A stretch of 64,000 nucleotides of DNA from Arthrinium phaeospermum (Eukaryota > Ascomycota > Sordariomycetes > Amphisphaeriales > Apiosporaceae), in assembly GCA_006503535.1 (NCBI GenBank), contig QYRS01000001.1, positions 5,084,001 to 5,148,000 of the forward strand. The letters run 5' to 3'. How positions within the stretch are numbered: the stretch's first letter is position 1; each line of letters opens with the position of its first letter. Made by a program: the position numbers and the translations under genes. The notes under the pieces were generated by a model. It was not told the origin of the DNA. It did no database searches and was given only the letters and a program-made list of their open reading frames with translations. Shown here in pieces: positions 33,573 through 45,241 of the stretch.

Positions 33573-36346
33573 CACTCGGATCCCGTCCTTTGGACGGCAC
33601 TGCGGTACGACGCCCCCCAACATGTCCCCCCTCGCAGCGACCTGGCCGTTGGGCCGCTGTCCAATAGCTTGGCCTTTCCCAAAACATGATCATGCACAGC
33701 CATGGCAGATTCACAGCTCGATATTGATTGCAGGGCAGGGCCGAATGGGGCCCTGAGGGTTTCTGCATTCCGTGTGAAGAATAGATTAAACCACACGCTC
33801 AACCCCAGACGGTGTGTGGGGTGCAGTTCCTGCAAACCAGCCGGCGGATTGGTCCAAAACCTGGTTGCCATCTTGCGGAACCAGCCGGGCGGACGAATCA
33901 TTCGATCCGCCGCATCTACTTGGCACACTCAACCGCTTTAAGGGGTGTTGACACTCTGGTGACCCATCACCATCGAACTGGCTTTGCTGAATTACTTCTT
34001 CGGGCGGCTCTCCCGAACACCGCCCGTTTTGTCTTGTCATGACTTCGGGCGAACGAGCCGAACAACTCGAAAAAGCAACACCTGATAGTCTCCTTTCCGG
34101 ACAGCCAAGTCAGCCCAGAAGCGCATCGCATGCCGAGTGGGCGGCAACGGTAGGACAGGAAGGGTCGAAGTTACATTGGCGGCTGCCCCTCAGGGGTAAC
34201 GATCGGCAGTCCGCAGGCGCTAAGGCAGCACGCGCATTAATATACCAACGACCACCCTGGGCTTAGCGCCTCCAAACCCTTCCCCTTTGGGTAATCACGG
34301 AAGATAACCTCGCGAACGTCCAAGAGCCAAACAGCGATTCCACCTATGGCAGGTTGCCAAACGTTGCTCAAGTCGGACCGTTTTGCCAAGCCATCCCATA
34401 GCGAACTACTCACAAGAAACGAGGAAATGATCGACGTCATCAGAGACCCATGCAGTTGGCTCAACGGCAGATTTGTTCCCGGATACTGACAGAGACAGAA
34501 GACTACCCACAATCCCATGGCGTACATGATCACGATATCCTGATCTGCCCGGATCAGCAACGATTATTTCCACTAGCTGAGACCGCCCAGATATGCAAGG
34601 GGCTCGTGAATGCCTGTGGAGCAGTGGTTGATAGTTCTACCAGGTTCTATCTTCAATGGAGAGACGCGCCGCTGAGCCGCAAGAGCCTACTTCAGACTTC
34701 TTTTCATTTTCTCTCACTCCACTTTACACGGCGCGTATGCATTCTTATCTCTGGCGAACGTAGCTTCCTGACTCTGTAGAATAACAAGTCATTCAATACC
34801 CGAATCACAATGGTTCGTAGTTTGTGTAAGAGTACATATCGCAGATTCACACCTAACTTGGAGACGTCTTAGCCATCGACAGAGAGGGAGACAGCGTATA
34901 TCGTATCCCAAGGTTGTGCAGCCAAGCAAGACGACCGGGACAGAATTCGCGTATGCCGATACCTTTTTCTGTCTTTGAACAGCCCGGCTATCCCGAAAGC
35001 ACCTGGGAAATGCCGTTTCGCTTTCCGCTCGGATCTGGTACTCTATCCAGCGACGACTGATAATAGGCCGAGCAAGGCGGCGGGGCTTGGCTCCGTCCGA
35101 AGATAAGCATAAACACTGAAGTTGTGCCAAAGGCGTTGGGCGCTGCTGATCTGAACATAAACTCCAAGGTCTTGTGCCCACTTGCATCAAATCAACGGAG
35201 AAGCGAAGCTAGGGAGCGAGCGAATTTCCTCATCAGGTAAGACGTTCAGCGGAGTGGCGTTCACAGAGACTACTTACTTACCAGCGTGATAATGTGCAAA
35301 GATATGCCACCAGATCAGCAGATGGCAAGATACAGTCCACGTACCAGGGGAACTTGGTAGGGTGTCTTACTCAAAGACTACGCGCCGAGATCTGGCTCCA
35401 TTATGCGGTTGGCTAAAACAACACAGAGGTCCCGGTCACCGGTCAACGTTCGCATCCTCTCGCTACTTGACGAGCATACATACATCCGGGAGGCCAGGCA
35501 ACGCAGTACTGGCATAGTTACACCGTCAAGGAAGCAAACCCAGTGATGACTGACTAGTGATGTTCTGTATGCTTTCACTGGGTATCACTCTCCGTCATAT
35601 GACCGGAACAACGGGCAGTCCCAGCTTCGAGAACATGAACAACTTGGACATGGTGGGCGTGCCCGAAAGGCTCCTGTTTCTCCGCCGTACGAAACACAGC
35701 AACAGATCACGACCCCGATGAGAGGTATTATGGTGTTGGTAAAAGACCAGAATGTCACGCTGACCTTACCCGACCTCTGAAAAATGTTGATATGGCCAGA
35801 ATTCCTTAGAAATCCCGTTGCATCATTGTTCGACGGGTTTGAGTGTCGTTGCATTAGCTACCCATTTTCTTCGCTGTTTGTCTCATGGTTTGCTGACATT
35901 GTATCACGAAGTGTGTCGATTTAGGGTGCGGGAGCGGAGGGTGTAAGAAAGAGGTGTTCACGCCTCCTCCTCCTTTTTGCCTAAACAAGACAGACACCAA
36001 CCACCATGCCAACCCTAAACCAAACGAAAACGCTTTTTGTAGTCCGAGCGTATTGCGAGCATGACGAACACGCGGAGGTGGTTGTGTTCGGAATACGGAG
36101 AAACATCGTAGGTATCACGGTTTCAGGATGTGATTGATGACCATGCGACTTGACCCTGGTGTAAAGTAATCCTTGCGCGGGTGCTTGATGAGGAGGAGCT
36201 CGGGTGTTCTTCTGGCTCAACTGGGCTTTGTTCAAATACACGTACTGCCCGAATGATATTCCTGAGTGATCACTTCATGCAGAGGTGGAAGGCATGCGCC
36301 TAGCTACATCGGTTTCACCATACAGTTTCCTACGAAAAGGAAGACA
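33573..36346. other. Intergenic, about 2.8 kb, no supported gene
   Basis: A few moderately open frames exist (34237-34560 minus, 34450-34779 plus) but they overlap one another and have neither conserved pattern nor clear start. It may hold an old decayed gene. The last part is the promoter of the gene at 36347. Confidence 0.45.
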
Positions 36347-37261
36347 ATGCCCCGAAGCGCCAGAGGTGGCGATGGTTGCGAGACCAAGGGTTGTCCATCG
36401 TCTCGAACTGATCCGACCGAGTCCAGGGCCCGACATGAGGACCGAGAAGACGAGGCGGTGCGAGAAAGCCCTCACCGATCTCGAACGAAGAGAGACGACA
36501 AGCCCAAGGGGGCAGGAGTTGAAGAGGCACAACCAAAGCCACCGTTCATCCACGACCAAGCCGCTGCACAACTAGGCAGCATGTCTGTAATACCAACACC
36601 AGGCATTCCTGCTTTGCCGTCATCCACGGCTTTAATAACTACACGACTTCCAATATTTACCGGGAAACCGACTCCGCCATTGTCTTTGTCGACGACGACG
36701 ACGACGAGAAGGGCCGGCTTTTTCGCCAGCGGAAGACCCCATCCAGGGGCGGACCGGGGCAGACCCAACAACAACTTCTTCCGCCCTCAACACCGGAACG
36801 GGGGGTCTCCTCCCACCCTGCCGCCATACGCGGTCGCATTGATCGCTTTTGGTGTATTGTTCATCCTGCTCGGAACCATTGCAACAATCGTTTGCTGCAG
36901 GGGTAACATCAACCTCTCTCCTTTTGCTTTGCACACTACGAACCACGGCGATTGGGAGGCGATGAAAATCAACATGGAAATCAAGATGACGCGGAAGCTA
37001 AGAATCTTCTCTTCATACGTAGCATCTGCCAAGCGAAGAAAGCAATACGGCAGCAACATGACCACCTCGAAAAGCGCCAAGAACTCCTTCGGCGATGACG
37101 ACGACGATACCGTCTCGACAGCGCCGGTATCGGTGAGAGACCTTCCCATCACCAAGGTTCCCGAACTGGAAGGGACACCGCGGACCGAGTCCCGCTATGG
37201 GCCGCTTGCTCCCATCATCCCAGAGCTGCACGGCCAGCCGCGGCCGTCGGAGTTGAGGTGA
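36347..37261 (+). CDS. Single-pass membrane protein of unknown function
   Basis: 304 residues if started at the ATG at 36347 (ACAATGCC); an internal ATG at 36581 would give 226. The N-terminal ~80 residues are highly charged (Arg/Glu/Lys). A Thr/Pro-rich stretch (SLSTTTTTRR) follows. The single membrane helix is PPYAVALIAFGVLFILLGTI, followed by a CC pair that could be palmitoylated. The C-terminal ~100 residues hold a basic juxtamembrane part and an acidic DDDDDD run, ending Pro-rich. This layout (Ser/Thr-rich outside, one helix, short cytosolic tail) is common in fungal surface proteins. With the start at 36581 the Thr-rich part would be extracellular. No domain recognised. Confidence 0.6.
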   Translation: MPRSARGGDGCETKGCPSSRTDPTESRARHEDREDEAVRESPHRSRTKRDDKPKGAGVEEAQPKPPFIHDQAAAQLGSMSVIPTPGIPALPSSTALITTRLPIFTGKPTPPLSLSTTTTTRRAGFFASGRPHPGADRGRPNNNFFRPQHRNGGSPPTLPPYAVALIAFGVLFILLGTIATIVCCRGNINLSPFALHTTNHGDWEAMKINMEIKMTRKLRIFSSYVASAKRRKQYGSNMTTSKSAKNSFGDDDDDTVSTAPVSVRDLPITKVPELEGTPRTESRYGPLAPIIPELHGQPRPSELR

Positions 37262-37613
37262 ACATGGCATGACATGGTCTGTGTGTGGGATCACGGGGGA
37301 ACAGGCCAAGCCATCAAAGGATCCAAGTGTTTGCAGGACAGACTTCCAGTATGGACAAAGCAGGGGTATATACAAACCGAAGACTTTACTTCTTTCTATG
37401 TTTTATTCTGTACATGTTTCGCTTATTGTAGTACGTGACATACGTGACATTTATCCCACCTCCTCTCCCTCCAGGCCAAGCAAGTCTCTCGGGCCAATTC
37501 TTGGCTCTCGCTCTCTCGCTCGCTCGGAGCAACGGTCCTCCAATCCACACTCAATGCGCGTGCTCAGAAAATTCAATATGCATTTGGTTTGTTGTGGTTC
37601 ATCCAGGACTCGC
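37262..37613. other. Convergent 3' regions, no gene seen
   Basis: Lies between the stop codons of the membrane-protein gene (+) and MIM1 (-). A short tandem of tacgtgacat is present near 37432-37450. Confidence 0.5.
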
Positions 37614-38083
37614 TTATTCCATGCTCGTCATGTCGTGCAAGTCCGGCACAGGTCTTGTCGGCTTGTCGCGAATCTCGAGCCCGGGACCTATGGGGTGCGT
37701 CTGCCTCCTCGACAAGGGGAACACCTGCAGAGAAAGACGCATTAGTACATGGAGTAGGTAGAAAGACTGGCAATGAACGAGAGCAATTGGGTAGGTATGC
37801 GACGAACCTTTGTGCCGCTCCAGCCAAGACGGAAGGCCGCCTCGTGGGCAAACAGCTCGCCAAAGCCCAGCATCATGCCGTTGATGAAGGGCAGCATCAG
37901 ATTTATGGCCGCGCCCCGGATCAGGCCCCAGACCGTGGGGGGCTTGTACAGGATGAGCGGCGACGAGGAGTTGGTCTCGGGGGAGGGCGACATGTTGTCG
38001 TCGCCGGCCGAGTAGTGCTCGCTGTCCGAGTTGATCGTGACGCCGGATTCGGTCATGTGGGCGGTGGGGTCTTCGGACGACAT
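37614..38083 (-). CDS. MIM1: Mitochondrial outer-membrane import protein Mim1/Tom13
   Basis: 128 residues in two exons (38083-37808, 37724-37614; intron GTTCGT..CTGCAG). A disordered acidic/Ser-rich N-terminus precedes the family core VWGLIRGAAINLMLPFING and MMLGFGELFAHEAAFRLG, which holds the single outer-membrane helix with small-residue spacing (Gly-x-x-x-Gly type). Mim1 promotes insertion of alpha-helical outer-membrane proteins and biogenesis of Tom20/Tom70 and the TOM complex. The C-terminal exon adds a polar tail. It is divergent from SHP1, sharing a ~635-bp promoter region. Reading frame intact. Confidence 0.88.
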
Positions 38084-38718
38084 GGCGTATGCGTGTGTAT
38101 TGTATTATGCTTGTTTCGGCGGGTGATTTCGTTATGGTTTGCGGTTTGAGTGGTATGTATCGTCGACGACGTTGGTGTCGGGTCGGAACCAAGCTGGTGT
38201 GGAACGGAGCTAGGCGATTAGATCCAAGGGCGCGGCACTGTAAGCTCTGACCTCACTTGCAGCTGTAGCAGCAGCTCGGGCAATCGCTCGCGTCGGGCAG
38301 GCAAAGCTGATGATGCACGCTAAGAATTGTCCATGCTGGCAGGTCAGGGTCGGTGGTCGGGGGCTTTGATGATCCGATTATGGAGGGGTCTACAGTACCT
38401 GAATCAATGTACCTGACCAGTAGCTTCCACTTAGGACCCATTGCGGGGTGGCGGCTGTCCATTGACGTCGTCCTGGAGCTGCCTGGGATAATCGACCAGA
38501 CTTGATTGACACGCCGCCAGATGATTGTTTCCTTGGGTTCACACTACATCACTAAACAGCTCGATTCTACTTCATCTTGAGGTTTCATTTCGCCGAAACA
38601 ATTTCCGAGTAATTAATAGGCAAGAAACTCGGTTTGTCAAACGTCGCCGACTCCAATCCCCACTGCCACATTCACCTGCAACCTCGTTACCACCATCCCC
38701 GTGACGGCGACACCCATC
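38084..38718. promoter_or_regulatory. Shared upstream region of MIM1 (-) and SHP1 (+)
   Basis: The two genes start in opposite directions from this ~635-bp region, so their core promoters must lie here. No TATA box stands out, as often seen for housekeeping genes. Confidence 0.5.
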
Positions 38719-40071
38719 ATGGCCGACCACGACGCCCTGGCACTCCAGTTGATGGAATTTGTGCCCAACACAACACCCGAACAGGCCACTCAGTATCTGT
38801 CGGCTCACAACTGGGATCTCGACTCCGCCGCCGCTTCTCTGATGGCCGACATGGACGAGGCCGAAGATGGCAACACGGCTGCCGCTGCCGCCCCAGAGTC
38901 TGCCTCTGCTTCACAAGCTCCCCCAGGCTACACAGGCCCTCGCACCCTGGACGGTCGGCCCGCACCCCAAGCCGCCGCTTCATCTTCGCGATCGAAACCC
39001 CCCGCCAAGAAGAAGGGTCTGGCTACCCTGAGCTCCATCGGCGGCGGAGGTCACGACCACGACGACGATGATAGCGACGACGATGATGACGACGACGACC
39101 CATCGAGACGTACATATGCCGGTGGCGAGAAGAGCGGTTTGGCTGTTCAAGATCCCAACCAAGGTCGCCCCGACCCCAAGAGCATCATCAACGATCTGCT
39201 TGCCAAGGCCAAGTCGTAAGTACAACATAGCACATCCCAGCACCAGCTTCTTTGGCTAACCTGATTCCCATCCAGAAATGCGCGCCGACCCGAATCCGAG
39301 TCGCCTGCCGGCCCGTCAGCCCCATCCACATTCCGCGGCTCCGGCCAAACCCTTGGAGGCGAAGGCGTCGCCAGCCGCACGATCCCCGACCCCGCCGCCG
39401 CTCGCTCGCCCGCAGGAGGAGCCGCTGGTGGCCGAAACCAGCCTGCCTCGAATGCGCAGGTCCAAGAGCGGGTCCTTCACCTGTGGCGCGACGGCTTCAG
39501 CATCGATGACGGCCAGCTGCGACGTTTCGACGACCCCGAGAATGCCGACGCGCTGCGCATGATTCAGCAGGGCCGAGCCCCGGTACACCTTATGAACGTT
39601 AGATACGACGAGCCGCTCGACGTCAAGCTGCAACAGCACGAGGAGAACTTCCGACAGCTGCCCAAGGTCTACAAGCCCTTCTCGGGCGAGGGCCGACGCC
39701 TGGGTAGCCCCGTTCCTGGCGACGGCAGCGCTACTGCTGCTGCTTCCACGACTCCTGCTGCAGCAGCTTCATCTTCTTCTTCGGCAGCGCCTGCTACATC
39801 ATCGGAGGCAGTACCCGTTGACGATTCTCAGCCCACTGTCATGATCCGCATCCAGATGCCCGACGGCACGCGCCTGCCCGCTCGCTTCAACACCACCCAC
39901 ACGGTCAACGATGTCTACGAATTCATTGTCCGCTCTTCGCCCGAGCTGCGCGCTGGTGGCTGGGTTCTTGCGACCACGTTCCCCAACAAGGATCACACCG
40001 ACAAGGCGCTTGTTCTGGGTGACATGGCCGAGTTCAAGAAGGGCGGTACGGCTATGGTCAAGCGCACGTAG
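38719..40071 (+). CDS. SHP1: p97/Cdc48 cofactor Shp1/p47 (UBA-SEP-UBX)
   Basis: 430 residues in two exons (38719-39215, 39276-40071; intron GTAAGT..GCTAAC..TCCAG). The N-terminal UBA domain (about 1-45) includes LMEFVPNTTPEQATQYLSAH. A linker with an acidic Asp run (DDDDSDDDDDDDD) and the SHP-like GLAVQDP follow. The SEP domain (about 226-295) has LHLWRDGFSIDDGQLRRFDD and LMNVRYDEPLDVKL. The UBX domain (about 350-428) has MIRIQMPDGTRLPARFNTTH and ends GTAMVKRT. It delivers ubiquitylated cargo to the AAA ATPase Cdc48/p97 in proteolysis, membrane fusion and PP1 regulation. The upstream in-frame ATG at 38701 would add six residues; 38719 has the better context (ATCATGGCC). Confidence 0.93.
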
Positions 40072-40763
40072 GGCAGGACATGAGAAAAGAGGACATGTGC
40101 AGCTACATGGAACAAGAAGAAACCCCAGGTTGACTTGATGAAGCGGCTGTTCGCTTCCTACATACACACTTTTAGACAGGTTAGACAGCCGAACGACGAG
40201 ACCCGTCCGGCGTGACCGGGTCGTAACACTCGGATGAGAAGGGCGTTACTTGCCTAAATAATGCTGAAATATGACAGTATGGCTCATGTGGAAATCTTTG
40301 TTGTCCAAAGTGAATTGATATGATGAATGCACATCCAACATGGTTCTTAGAGTAAGACCACATTTGTAAGAGGATATCCTGCCTATTGTGTATCCGGGAA
40401 TGAAATGACCAGGCAAGGGAGAAGCAGTAATTTAGTAAGTGACTGGCAATAGAAATGTTGGGTAGTTCTACGATGTCACAAATTGGGACGATGTTGACTT
40501 CACGAGTACACGGGTTCACGGCAACTAAGATTGGATTACTTCTTCATTGTCTCGGTAGATGCCCAGCCTGGGGCTGGACATCGGATATAGTACCTATAAT
40601 GAACTGGTTCGAGGTTGCCAAGTTCTAATTATATACACAGAAGGATCTGCACCAACGGAAGGAGGAACAACAGGCGCGCGTGCGACGAAGAGAGCAGCTG
40701 CTTGGCATCGGCGGCGCCGCTCTTCTTCTTGTCATCGCCCTTGTCGCCCCCCTTCCCCTGGCT
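40072..40763. other. Convergent 3' regions, no gene seen
   Basis: Lies between SHP1 (+) and the nuclease gene (-). No coding frame supported. Confidence 0.5.
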
Positions 40764-41426
40764 TCAGCTGCAGGTATCCAGCATGGAGGTGAGGGCGGCC
40801 TTCTCGGCGCTGGTGATGGAGAGCTCCCAGTGGCTCTTGACCTGGACCCAGGCGCTGGCGTAGGTGCAGTAGAAGGAGCTCAGGGGCGGCTTCCAGGCGT
40901 CGGGGGACTTGTCGCTCTTGGAGCTGTTGACGCTGTCGGTGACGGCCCAGAGCTGGGGGCGGTCGACGTCGTTGGCGAACTGCCGGCGCTTGTCCGTGGT
41001 CCACTTGTCGGCGCCCGAGACCCAGGCGTTCTTGAGGGGGACCATGTGGTCGATGTCGAGGTCGGACGCCTGGGTCCAGGCGCCGCCGTCGTAGGGCGAG
41101 GTCCACTTGCCCGACGACGAGGTGCAGTCGTCGTTGAGCTTGATGGAGCTGGCGTCGCGCTTGAGCACGTACTCGCGGGTGTTGCAGGTGCCGCTGATGG
41201 TGATCCAGGTCGGGAACAGGTTGCGCTTGTAGCCGTCCGGGTCGGCGCCCGTGCGGACCTTGAGGCCGGCCAGCTGCGTCTTGGCCGAGGAGGCGCTGGG
41301 GACGCCGGGAGGGCTGGGCATGGGCAGGGGCACAGGCTCGGCCACCGGGGAGGGGGCGGCCACGGGGGCGGCCAGGACGGCGCAGCCCGACGAGAGGAGG
41401 CCGGCGGCGAGGGTAGAGAACTTCAT
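40764..41426 (-). CDS. Secreted HNH-type nuclease (DUF1524-like)
   Basis: A single exon of 220 residues. The signal peptide is MKFSTLAAGLLSSGCAVLAA (cleavage near 20-21), followed by a Pro/Ala-rich linker to ~45. The catalytic core contains LDIDHMVPLKNAWVSGA, where Asp126-His127 is the His-Me-finger motif. ANDVDRPQLWAV and the downstream Asn157-Lys160 segment complete the betabeta-alpha-metal fold. Cys81, Cys101, Cys187 and Cys219 could form two disulfides. The family cleaves DNA or RNA non-specifically, and secreted fungal members are thought to scavenge nucleic acid or act on competitors. This is inferred from family pattern. Reading frame intact. Confidence 0.85.
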   Translation of the reverse strand: MKFSTLAAGLLSSGCAVLAAPVAAPSPVAEPVPLPMPSPPGVPSASSAKTQLAGLKVRTGADPDGYKRNLFPTWITISGTCNTREYVLKRDASSIKLNDDCTSSSGKWTSPYDGGAWTQASDLDIDHMVPLKNAWVSGADKWTTDKRRQFANDVDRPQLWAVTDSVNSSKSDKSPDAWKPPLSSFYCTYASAWVQVKSHWELSITSAEKAALTSMLDTCS

Positions 41427-41527
41427 GGTGATGAAGATGAAAGTGGTGACGGTGAAAAAAGAATGGAAGATCAGGAAGGGTTATTTCCTGGTTCGAAGCG
41501 AATGTAGGTGGATGAAGTTCTCTAGCA

Positions 41528-41534
41528 CTTTATA
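41528..41534 (-). promoter_or_regulatory. TATA box of the nuclease gene
   Basis: TATAAAG on the minus strand, about 105 bases upstream of the ATG at 41426, the same spacing as in the LPMO gene. Confidence 0.5.
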
Positions 41535-43223
41535 CTGTAAAGGCAAGTCATGTCAGTCATGTGCATCTTGTCTTGTCTCTCATCTCATCATCGTGGGTGT
41601 GTGTGTGCCCGGGAATGCAAGCGGTGGCGGTGATGGAGGCTTGGGAAACTTACTTGGGCCGGCGATTAAGGGCTGATCCCGTTGGTTGCTGTGTATTAAA
41701 ACGAAGCGAACTACCGAGCACTTCTCTCCTTCTGCAAGGCCAAGCATATCTACATCTATATATATGCGACGGCTATCAGACCATGCCTGCCCAGTAGGGA
41801 GGGAGGGCGTGCTTCGTTATCGTGTGGTTGCATCGGGCGGCCGGCAGTGGTCCTCGCAGCCCGCCTACCGCCCACACGCCTTGCAGAAAGGGCAGGTGGG
41901 CTTGCTTGGCCATTGCCAGTTGGTTGTTGGTGGTGTGCTGGTTTCACACAGCACACCTTGCACTTCCTTGCACTTCCTTGCACTTGCACCACCGCCTCCA
42001 CTGATTTACGTGGTGCGGCTACATCGCCTCGATTGATCGGTGTGCACGCATTGCGAACTTTCTTATTTCCTATGGGCCATCCCCATCCGCATTGCTCGCC
42101 AATCTCTTCGGGGGGAAGGTGGAAAGCGGCCGAGAGAACGAGGCGCGCGCAAAGAGGACCTGTCGGATTTCGGACTTGATAGGCAGGAAGGGTGCACTCT
42201 GCCAAACGTGCTTGAAATGAAAGGGGGCAATCAGTGGGCAAGCATAAGAAAGGCGCATTTGCGCTAATCAGCCAGAGATCGGCACTGGAGACCTGCGCAG
42301 ATGTGGCATGTTTGGCCCGAGATCCGGGCTGAGTGCGTTGTCGAGCTAGTGTGGCACCCTGAGTGGGCTCTCTTGGGGGCTCTTCGGGGCTCTCTTTGGC
42401 TCCCTCTGCCCATAACCTGCCTATTGCGGGAATCTACGCGACCCCGTCGCGCTCTCTGCCCACTTTATCTTCTCTTGCAAGCTTCTCAATTGCCGACCTA
42501 GGAGAACTGGACCGGCCAATTACGGTTGACACTGAACAAACGTTGTCTTGGCGGTCTTGATTAGAGTGTGCTCGGCTAGGGCAGTTTAACTGATTTGACC
42601 AATGTGAGTTTGAGCTGGACTTGGTTACAACCTATCACCAATAGAGGCAAACGACCGGTCACGATACATGTTTGTAGTAGTAGCTTAGGTAGTTGACCAC
42701 GTCGAGGAGCTGACCAGGCTGCGCGCCATTGGGTAAACTTTATATTCGTAGCCTGTGCTCATTGTACCTATCACGGGGGGTCTTTTTTTTCTTGGTTATG
42801 TGCAGAGACGTCGAGCTACATACAGAAGCCAATCATCAGTGCCGCCATGCTGCTGCTGCTGTTACGTACGTGACGACCTGCCAATTGGGGTTCTCGGTCT
42901 AGGGCTTGGTACAGTAGCACTCACTGCACCGTCCAGTCGCACCTCGGATCAAATCATGAGGCTGACCGCCAACACGTGGTTGGGCCTAGATCGACCTGTA
43001 GACATGACAATCGGGAATCATGAATACCCAAGCACGTGGACAAACTTTGCTCGTCAGCAGTGAGTGGTGTTGCCATCAAGTCCGACATAGTCGAGGGCAA
43101 AAGACACGATAGAGAGACCCTTGCTACAGGGCCCCAGGGTATCCCGCGCCCATCAGGAATCATCACAGCAGAAATGTCAAAAAACAACACACTTTCGTTT
43201 CCAGTAGGATGCGCGTCCCTTCA
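41535..43223. other. Intergenic, no gene seen
   Basis: No supported frame. It has a short tandem repeat (unit ttgcacttcc, near 41955-41987) and homopolymer T near 42782-42791. Confidence 0.5.
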
Positions 43224-44350
43224 TCACGCAGCAGCAGCACTGCTCTGCCCGGCAGAAATGGGGCCGTCCAAGAACTTGAAGCTCTCCCGCGCAATCTGGC
43301 AGTTCAGCTTGGCCGAGTTGAAGCGCGCCTCGCCCGGCGGCAGGATGACCATCAAGTAGGTATTCGTGGTAAACTGTGGGTAGCGCCCGAAGTTAGACTG
43401 TGAAAGGGAACAAACTGCATAAAAAAACGTACCTTGAGGCAGAAGATGGAGAAGCGCCCGCCGGCCTTGTGCTCCATCAGCGTGAACTGCTCGGCGTTGC
43501 GCGGCGTGCCCGTGAAGCGGCTGATGCTCTGCTTGAAGTGTTTGAGGATGTTGGAGATGCGCTCCTGCCGGTCCGTCGTCGGGTTGTTCTGGCCCTCGTC
43601 CGACGTCCAGCTCGACACCACCAAGAAACTGGTGCGCTCGAACAGCAGGAGCTCCTCGGCCTCGATCAGCACGCCCAGCGAGGCCAGCTGCGACTCGATG
43701 ACGGACAGGTTGGGCACCAGGTCGTGGATGATGCTGGCCCAGGCCTTGTAGAGGGACTGGTCCCAGATGGACGTGGCAAAGGGCGTGAGGTCGACGTCGC
43801 CGCCGGCGAAGTTGGAGCCCTGCAGGAACTCGGCCGTCTTCTGGCGCACGAGCTTGACGCGGTCCATGAAGACGGCCTCGCGCACCTGGGTCATGATCAG
43901 GTCCATCTTGTGGATGAGCACGTAGATCTTGGCCGTGGGCGAGTACTGCGTCAGGGCCGACATGATGGAGACGTACGTGGCCATGTCGCGGTCGACGTCG
44001 CGAGACTCTATGTCGAAGACGTAGATCAGCACGCCCACATTCGAAAAGACGTGGACGCGCTGCTGCGAGAGGTAGTTCTCCATGAAGGCCTCCTGGCCGC
44101 CGCAATCCCACAGATTAAGTGTCAGATTGCCCAGGAACTTGACATGGGAGAGGTCGATGTCGATGGTGGCCCCGAGCCGCCGCGTGTCCCGCGCAATGTA
44201 GTTGCTGAAGATGATGCTTCGCATGCTCGACTTGCCCGAGCCGCTCTTGCCCATCAGCAGCACCTTCTTCTTCTTGGGCTTCTTGACTTCGTTCCGGACA
44301 TCGCCGCCCATGGCCCCCAACGACGGGGTCGAGGCTTCGAGGTCTGCCAT
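43224..44350 (-). CDS. GTR1: Rag-family GTPase Gtr1 (RagA/B)
   Basis: 355 residues in two exons (44350-43433, 43373-43224; intron GTACGT..CCACAG). The N-terminal G domain has the P-loop GKSGSGKSS (34-42), switch I Thr62 (ATIDIDLSH), G3 LWDCGGQ (80-86) and G4 HKMD (147-150). The DCGGQ form and the KSGSGKSSMRSIIF context are diagnostic of RagA/Gtr1 rather than Gtr2. The C-terminal roadblock-like half (about 195-355) mediates the Gtr1-Gtr2 heterodimer. It acts at the vacuole in the EGO complex and switches TORC1 in response to amino acids. Reading frame intact. The last 13 residues are Ala/Ser-rich and variable. Confidence 0.95.
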
Positions 44351-45241
44351 GGCGAGCAGCCTCTAGGTCTCGCCTGTGCCCTGGAAAACGACGCCCCTCT
44401 CACCACCACTGAGTGCCACTGCCGGGTCTGCAGGATCGAAGCGGCGCAAGGGGGGAGGCAGCTGGCTGCAACTATCGGGTTGCGCAGCGCGGGGCGGGTT
44501 GAGGAGGGCGCGTTTCTCGGTTTCGTGGCGGGGGTCCGGGTCGCTGGCGGAGAGTCGGAGCTGGACGTCTCAATTGAGAGATGTGGTAAGCAAGTAGAGA
44601 TCGTCAATCGCGTGCGCCTGAGTCGAGTATTCGAACTTATCGCTCCCGTCGCCTTCTCGTTGTTGTCGCCAGCCGGTAGGGGGCCGAGATTCGTATTTGG
44701 GGATTAATCTTAGCTGAGCAGGTGGGCTGGTTCGAGTGTGTCTTGGAGCTGGTGCAATCAATCCATCCATCAATCTATGGCGCCGCCGATGCGCTTCCGG
44801 GTGTTACGTTAGGCATTGAGATTAGGTGCTGCTGGACTGTCTGGTCCCTTACTTGCTAATTTTAGCGCATCGGCACCACTGAGAGCACGAGTCGAATGAG
44901 ACCCAAATTTCGGAGCAATTCCGCTCAGATGACGTCACGTGCGCTTCTCTCGAACAAATAACGACTGGTATGCATCCAACGGATTCATTCATCATTGGGG
45001 GAACATACAAGCATCTTCGGGCACTTCAGATTCTCTAGACACCAATATGTGATAACTCTAGGGAAAGATCGTACTCGTCGTATCGGTTGTAGCCTCCCTA
45101 CCCTTTTCACGAGTGTCAATTGAGTCGCGGGCTTGACTCTTTAGAGGTAAATTCTGGGGCTCTCCTTGTAACCCCCTGGGTAAGTATCCTTTTTCTTCTT
45201 CAAACAGACCCTATCCAGGAAAGCTACAAAGTCATAGGTAG
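44351..45241. other. Intergenic, no gene seen
   Basis: GTR1 promoter side and 3' flank of the gene at 45242. No further feature supported. Confidence 0.5.

Noticed and set aside
34237..34779. Two overlapping opposite-strand frames (a hydrophobic minus one, a mixed plus one)
   Set aside because: They cannot both be real; neither has a good start, conserved pattern or consistent splice sites.
43400..44707. Long open frame on the plus strand over GTR1
   Set aside because: Antisense shadow of the GTR1 exon; composition biased to Arg/Val/His.
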